From assembly GCA_039096225.1 (NCBI GenBank), contig JBBPEB010000002.1, positions 124,001 to 188,000 on the forward strand: a stretch of DNA of 64,000 nucleotides, given 5' to 3'. Positions within the stretch are counted from its first letter, which is position 1. Each line of letters begins with the position of its first letter. The notes under the pieces are model-generated. The model was not told the origin of the DNA. It ran no database searches and was given only the letters and a program-made list of their open reading frames with translations. Positions 58,923 to 64,000 of this stretch are shown piece by piece. Both the position numbers and the translations under genes were made by a program. The DNA is from Blastocystis sp. Blastoise. Taxonomy: Eukaryota > Sar > Bigyra > Opalinata > Blastocystidae.

Positions 58923-60977
58923 ATGCCTAAGAAGACTCGGATGTCGTCCAGGCGGAGGTCTGAAAATAGGAAAAGCTATATTTCTCAAAGACGGTCAAGT
59001 ATGTTATACCATTCTTTATTATTATTCATATATAGGTTCTTCTACTCAACAGGATACAAGTATGGATGTCATTGATGGTGATGGTTCTTATCAATATGGT
59101 CTTGAAGGTATATATTTATACATTTCTTTTTGTTTTATTATTTTATATCATCTTAGGCTCTTCTATGTCCATGGTGTCCTATTCTGATGATGGTGTAAGG
59201 TTATCAAGTGGTCTTGAAGGTATGTTGGCATTCATTTGTTTTTATTTTTATATTTTATTTTCTATAGGTTCTTCTATTGTTGTGGACTCTGTTGCTGGAG
59301 CTATTGATGGTGATGTTAACTCTACTCACGGTCTTGAAGGTATGTTGTCAATCATTTATTTTATTTTTTTTATTTTTATTTATCTATAGGTTCTTATACT
59401 CATGATGATGTTGTTGCTGATGCTATTGATGGTGGTGTTAACTCTACTCATGGTCTTCAAGGTATATAATCATTCATTTATTTATTTATTTTTAATTATT
59501 TCTTTTATTTCCTATTTATATTTTATTATAGGTTCTTCTGTTGCTATGAATGTTAGTGCTGATGTTATTCATAAAGAAGGTATATATAATCTATTTTCTT
59601 TTTCTTCTTTTTGATTTATACTTTTATTTTATAAATATATATAGGTCCTTCTGTTCTGACAGTGTCTTCTGTTCATGGTACTGTATCTGATGGTGATCAT
59701 CCTTCTGAGGCTAAAGGTATATAGATATATCATATATATATATTAATTATTTTTCTTTTAATTCTTTCTTATTTGTTTTTATATAGGTCCTTCAACTCAG
59801 TTAGTACATGGTCATTCCTCTATTCCTTCTTCAGAAGGTATATATATATAGGGTTAAATCCCGATAGTCAAGTTTTCAGAAATTTATTTACGAGTTGACA
59901 TTTGTGTCCTAATTTTTTACGAGTTGACATTTGTGCCTTAATTATTTACAAGTTGACATTTGTGTCCTAATTTTTTACGAGTTGACATTTGTGCCTTAAT
60001 TATTTACGAGTTGACATTTGTGCCTTAATTATTTACAAGTTGACATTTGTGTCCTATTTTTTTACGAGTTGACATTTGTGCCTTAATTATTTACGAGTTG
60101 ACAATTATAATTTAATTTTTTACGAGTTGACAACTATGATTTAATTATTTATAAGTTAAAAATAGTAATTTAATTATTTCAGATTTTTTAAAGAAAAATA
60201 TTTTTTTTTCAGGTTTCTTTGTTAAAAATAGTCATGAAAATATTAAAAATAAAAATACAAATAAATTATTCATAATTGTCAACTCGTAGATAATTAAATC
60301 ATAGTTGTCAACTCGTAAAAAATTAAGACACAAATGTCAACTCGTAAAAAATTAAATTATAATTGTCAACTCGTAAAAAATTAAGACACAAATGTCAACT
60401 CGTAAAAAATTAAGGCACAAATGTCAACTCGTAAATAATTAAGGCACAAATGTCAACTCGTAAAAAATTAGGACACAAATGTCAACTCGTAAATAATTAA
60501 GGCACAAATGTCAACTGGTAAAATGAATGTCTGAAAACTTGACTATCGGGATTTAACCCATATATATATGTATCTATGTTTATTCTATTTTATGATTCTA
60601 TATAGGTGTGTCTTTTAATTTGGGATCGTGTGACTCTGATGTTGGTCTTGATATGGTTACTACTAATATATATAAAGGTATATATATATATATATAATAT
60701 TATTTATTTATTTATACTTATACTATTGTATATATATATATAGGTGATGGTGTTAATAATTCTTCAGTCGTTGATGGTGTCAATGGTTCTTCAATTATTC
60801 AAGGTATATTTATACTTATATTATATTCTATACTTATATAGGTTCAAATAAAGTTGTGGGTAAGTATTATTTATTATTTTAGTTTCTTTTTCTTTTGTTT
60901 TATTATTTTTTTTCACAGATAATAGCTTTCTGTTATCTGCTTTCTTTTTATTATCTATTTATATATTTATTTACTAA
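58923..60977 (+). CDS. cassette-exon gene: Ser/Asp/Gly-rich repeats with a C-terminal hydrophobic segment
   Basis: Proposed exons: 58923-58998, 59036-59107, 59157-59219, 59268-59339, 59390-59461, 59532-59579, 59645-59716, 59787-59837, 60606-60677, 60744-60803, 60842-60859, 60919-60977. Every intron is GT-AG and in phase 1. Every internal exon is a multiple of three (72, 63, 72, 72, 72, 48, 72, 51, 72, 60, 18 nt), and most start GTTCTTCT and end CTTGAAG or similar. The 268-residue product starts with a basic MPKKTRMSSRRRSENRK. It then repeats units of the type SS...VxDAIDGDV...GLEG and ends in a hydrophobic stretch (FLLSAFFLLSIYIFIY), probably a membrane anchor. No family recognised. A 709-bp foldback element sits in the intron after exon 8. 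The regular structure implies repeated exon duplication. No stop codon occurs in any exon, so it may be active. Confidence 0.75.
59851..60559. mobile_element. 709-bp foldback element with 29-bp repeats in both arms
   Basis: Termini GGGTTAAATCCCGATAGTC and its complement. The left arm has about ten copies of a 29-bp unit containing ACGAGTTGACATTTGTG; the right arm has the same unit inverted. It has no coding capacity and sits cleanly inside an intron. Confidence 0.92.
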
Positions 60978-62681
60978 GCTTAGCTTTAGCTACTTAGTAT
61001 TTAAATATTTAATAGAATCCTTTCTTTTTTCCTTTTTTGTTTTTTTTTTTTTTTTTTTATTTTACTTAACTTTAATCGTGTCGATATATACGGGAAGGTG
61101 TCGGATATTAAGATAATTTTTGAATTACTTAATATTAAATAGTGTTGAGTATTTTAATATTTGTATTTAATTTAATTAATACAACTATTGATTACCTATA
61201 TGACTCATACTATTGCTGACTATTGTTCGCTTCTAACTCTATATAGTCTAACCGATGTAATACTATCAATGATTGAGATATCTAAGTGTTAAGATTCTTC
61301 ACTTACTCACATTGTATATGATATTAACTGGTAGTTAGCTATATGTTTATAGAATGTTGTAACAAAGCACAATAGCTATAGATGTCCTCTATGAGGTTGA
61401 ATCATATAGATTGTTTAATAAATTATACAGTATTAATTACCTATACTTATTTAATATTAGTTTTCATTAATTATAATATTATCTTTCATTACATTATAGT
61501 ATTGAAGATAATTGTTAATTAATAAAGTTTTTACTTTATATTAATAAATATATCATAGTATATCTATGTATTATTATATTAATAAAGGTTATATACTTTA
61601 TATTAATAAATATATCATAGTATATCTATTTATTATTATATTAATAAAGGTTATATACTTTATATTAATAAATATATCATAGTATATCTATGTATTATCA
61701 CTGTCAGGCAGGGTGGCCTATTTAAGAGTTTTGATTGGCTAATTTTAAAAATAGTCCAATAATTTTTCTTTAAAAATTTGACCTTCTAAAAAAGTGGTTT
61801 AGAGAAGGAATTTTTCTGAAAAACAAAAAAAAATAATTCTAAGTCGATATTTTTTTTCTATTTTGCTTTGTTCTTCTCATATAGAGTTTATATGAGGTTT
61901 TTGACATTATATTCAATCAATAGGGTCTTTATTTGACAAACAGAGCTAGTTTTTATATTTGTTTTCTTAACATTAGTGGTTTGGAAATGTTGACTTATTT
62001 TCAATAAAAAGTTGTCAATATGTATTCAATAGACCATCTAGACTCATAATATTAAAAAAAACTTGTTTTATGATGTTTATGAAAAATACTCAAAAACGAA
62101 AATTCAGACAGTCAAATTTTGAAATATAGGGTAATTTTTTCATTTCAAAAATGAAAGCAAAAATTGAAACTGGGTCTTTTATTTCTTTTTTTATTGAACT
62201 TGATGCATGAGTTTATATTTGATTAAATTACTATATGTTCTATTTAGGTATAATGTCCATGTTTCAAATTTGTTGTATTTTTTTTATATTCTATTTTACT
62301 TAATTCATTTGTTATTTAGGAATCAGGTCTTTTTAAGATGAGAAAACTCCCTTCGTGGTGAAATCGTGTTCTATGTAATTCCAAATGGTCAAACTGGATA
62401 GAAAATACTTTCTGTATATAATTATATTTTTAAATTAGTTTTACATATTTAATCTATCTTTATTCTATAGTGTAGAATGATTGCTGGCTTCTCAATATGT
62501 TTCTTGTGTCTCTTATGTCAGTTTGGTAAGTATTTTATTTTAATTACATTATAATTACTTATAAATTTTTATTATTATTATTTTATTTATTTATTTTTAT
62601 ATTTATTTATTATATTAATTGGTATTTTCTTATTTCTGTCTTTTGGAACTATTATTTTTTTTATATTTTTATCATAATATA
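60978..62681. other. A+T-rich region without a supported gene
   Basis: Contains a 62-bp tandem repeat (61533-61700). Some short mixed-composition stretches (62320-62530) could be exons, but no consistent frame was found. Confidence 0.4.
61533..61700. repeat. 62-bp tandem repeat, 2.7 copies
   Basis: Units start at 61533, 61595 and 61657 with ACTTTATATTAATAAATATA, nearly identical. Confidence 0.9.
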
Positions 62682-64000
62682 TCATTACTATATATATGAG
62701 AATAGGCAAAAAAATTCCCATTGGTCAGTTTTTGGAAAATGCATTTGATTGGCTAAGGTATACTATAGTTTGTGGACACAACTCCTCTAAACTTACGGGG
62801 AGTTAATGTTTGGTTGAAACACAGTTCAATAGGATATAACATGTAGTTTTGCACCGTATATTTGGTTAAGCGATATTATTAATAATTAAAAAGTTATTAA
62901 TAAAAAAACAGAAAACATGATTTTTGAGTCGTTTTTGATTGGCTCTTTGGGGTGACCCCGATAAAAATTGTTGACCAGACAATTGAAAAATAAACATGGG
63001 GTAAACTTGATTTTTTCTCAATCCCACAATATACGTTATCCGTGTTTATTCTTTATATTTATCTACTTTTTAATACTTTTTCATATTGAACACGTGAGGC
63101 CTTAACGGTCAAATTTAGATTCTTATTTTGACATCATATTCTGATTCAGGAGGTCAAAAAACCTAGGTGTACCAATTTTGAGCTCCTGAGGACGATTTTT
63201 GAGTGATCGATATTTTCTTCGATCTTCTTATAATCGACTAATATTACAGTATTGTAATTGATAGGTCCTCAAACTACTATAGTTAAAACAAAGTCTTAAA
63301 ATAATGAGTTTGAGTGTCACAATTTTGAAAAATGTGAATTAAGTGGTCTTAGAGTGAGAGATTCAATATAATGACTTTTATTTAATAAACTAGAGATAAT
63401 ACTCTATACTATGTCAAAAGGAGATTAAAAATTATGAAGGTCAAAGTGTATGACCAAATGACAAAATGTGTCTTAAAAAGTAAAAGGGTTTCTATATGTG
63501 TTCAAAATATTGAATCACGTCTATTCTTTGAATAAGAGCTTTAAATAAATAGTTTAAGGTTGTCAAATTTAAAAGAATGTGTAAAACATAGTCTTAAACT
63601 TTGAATAAAAAATTTAGAGATATTAATTAGTGTGCAGCTGTAGTAGCTCTACAACATATCAAAAGTTCAAAGAAAATAATTTTTAGAGAGTGGATGTGTG
63701 AAGGGTTGTGACTATTATTTAAAATTTATTTTTACTTCAGTTTGAGCAAAATCGTGAATTTCGTGCACTGTAGAAAAATTGAGTCAGAAGGTCAACTCTA
63801 AGGGTCTTAAATTTAAAAAAATGTAAAAATGACTAACTTAGAGGACGAGATTCAAAATAAGAGTGTTTAGTCATTAAACTAGACTGTATGACCTATATTA
63901 TGTTAAAAGGAGGGACAAAAATATTTTGATCAAAGTGTATGAGCAAATGGTAAAGTGTCCTTAAAAAGTCTAAAGTGTTGACTAATGTGTTTATATTGTC
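62682..64000 (+). mobile_element. Helitron family B, copy B4 (runs off the window)
   Basis: Begins TCATTACTATATATATGAG after an A, exactly as B1, and follows the B1 body to the window end. The 3' end is outside. Confidence 0.85.

Noticed and set aside
59851-60559. Array of 29-bp repeats read as CRISPR
   Set aside because: Units follow each other without unique spacers and the second half is inverted, so it is a foldback element.

Overview
The window is nuclear DNA of a microbial eukaryote that I cannot name. The base composition is very A+T-rich (roughly four fifths by eye). Genes carry many short spliceosomal introns (about 30-65 nt, usually GTATAT...TATAG). There are no bacterial-type operons or Shine-Dalgarno sites, and most of the length is transposable elements, their relics and microsatellites. 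The coding frames I can follow are compatible with the standard code.

Layout. 1-2.85 kb: end of a Tc1/mariner-like transposase and a tyrosine-recombinase gene of a mobile element. 2.8-8.4 kb: a seven-exon hAT-type gene (minus strand) whose sixth intron holds a Helitron (A1). 8.4-10.5 kb: relics, including one more Helitron 3' end and tRNA-like remnants. 11.0-13.4 kb: a pogo/Tigger element with a MITE nested in its transposase gene. 13.5-19.2 kb: Helitrons B1 and A2. 20.3-27.1 kb: a pogo relic and a decayed hAT gene split by a 4-kb element (C-2). 27.5-30.15 kb: Helitron B2.

31.0-37.6 kb is the most unusual part: an integrated circular Rep-encoding ssDNA (CRESS) virus-like locus. It has an origin-type hairpin, a six-exon Rep gene, a 412-aa gene and a 248-aa Arg-rich gene that look structural, and then a second copy of the upstream block in front of a second, clearly diverged Rep gene. 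The two Rep genes share a practically identical 620-bp upstream block although their proteins differ. Both have host-style introns, while the structural genes have none. Rep2 is cut within an intron by element C-3, next to which lies Helitron A3.

42.7-44.5 kb: element C-4. 45-53 kb (minus strand): intron-rich host-type genes, comprising a small cassette-exon gene, a decayed Gly-rich extracellular-type gene and a large helical protein. 54.9-57.4 kb: a CACTA-like transposase fragment truncated by Helitron B3. 57.4-58.2 kb: microsatellites and a polypurine tract. 58.9-61.0 kb (plus strand): a gene made almost wholly of phase 1-1 cassette exons, five of exactly 72 nt, with a 709-bp foldback element in one intron. 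62.7 kb to the end: Helitron B4.

The genes do not form one pathway. The window records repeated nesting of mobile elements around a viral integration and a few host-type genes. Helitron families A and B (5'-TC, 3' hairpin plus CTAG, A^T insertion) are non-autonomous here: no Helitron Rep-helicase gene is present.
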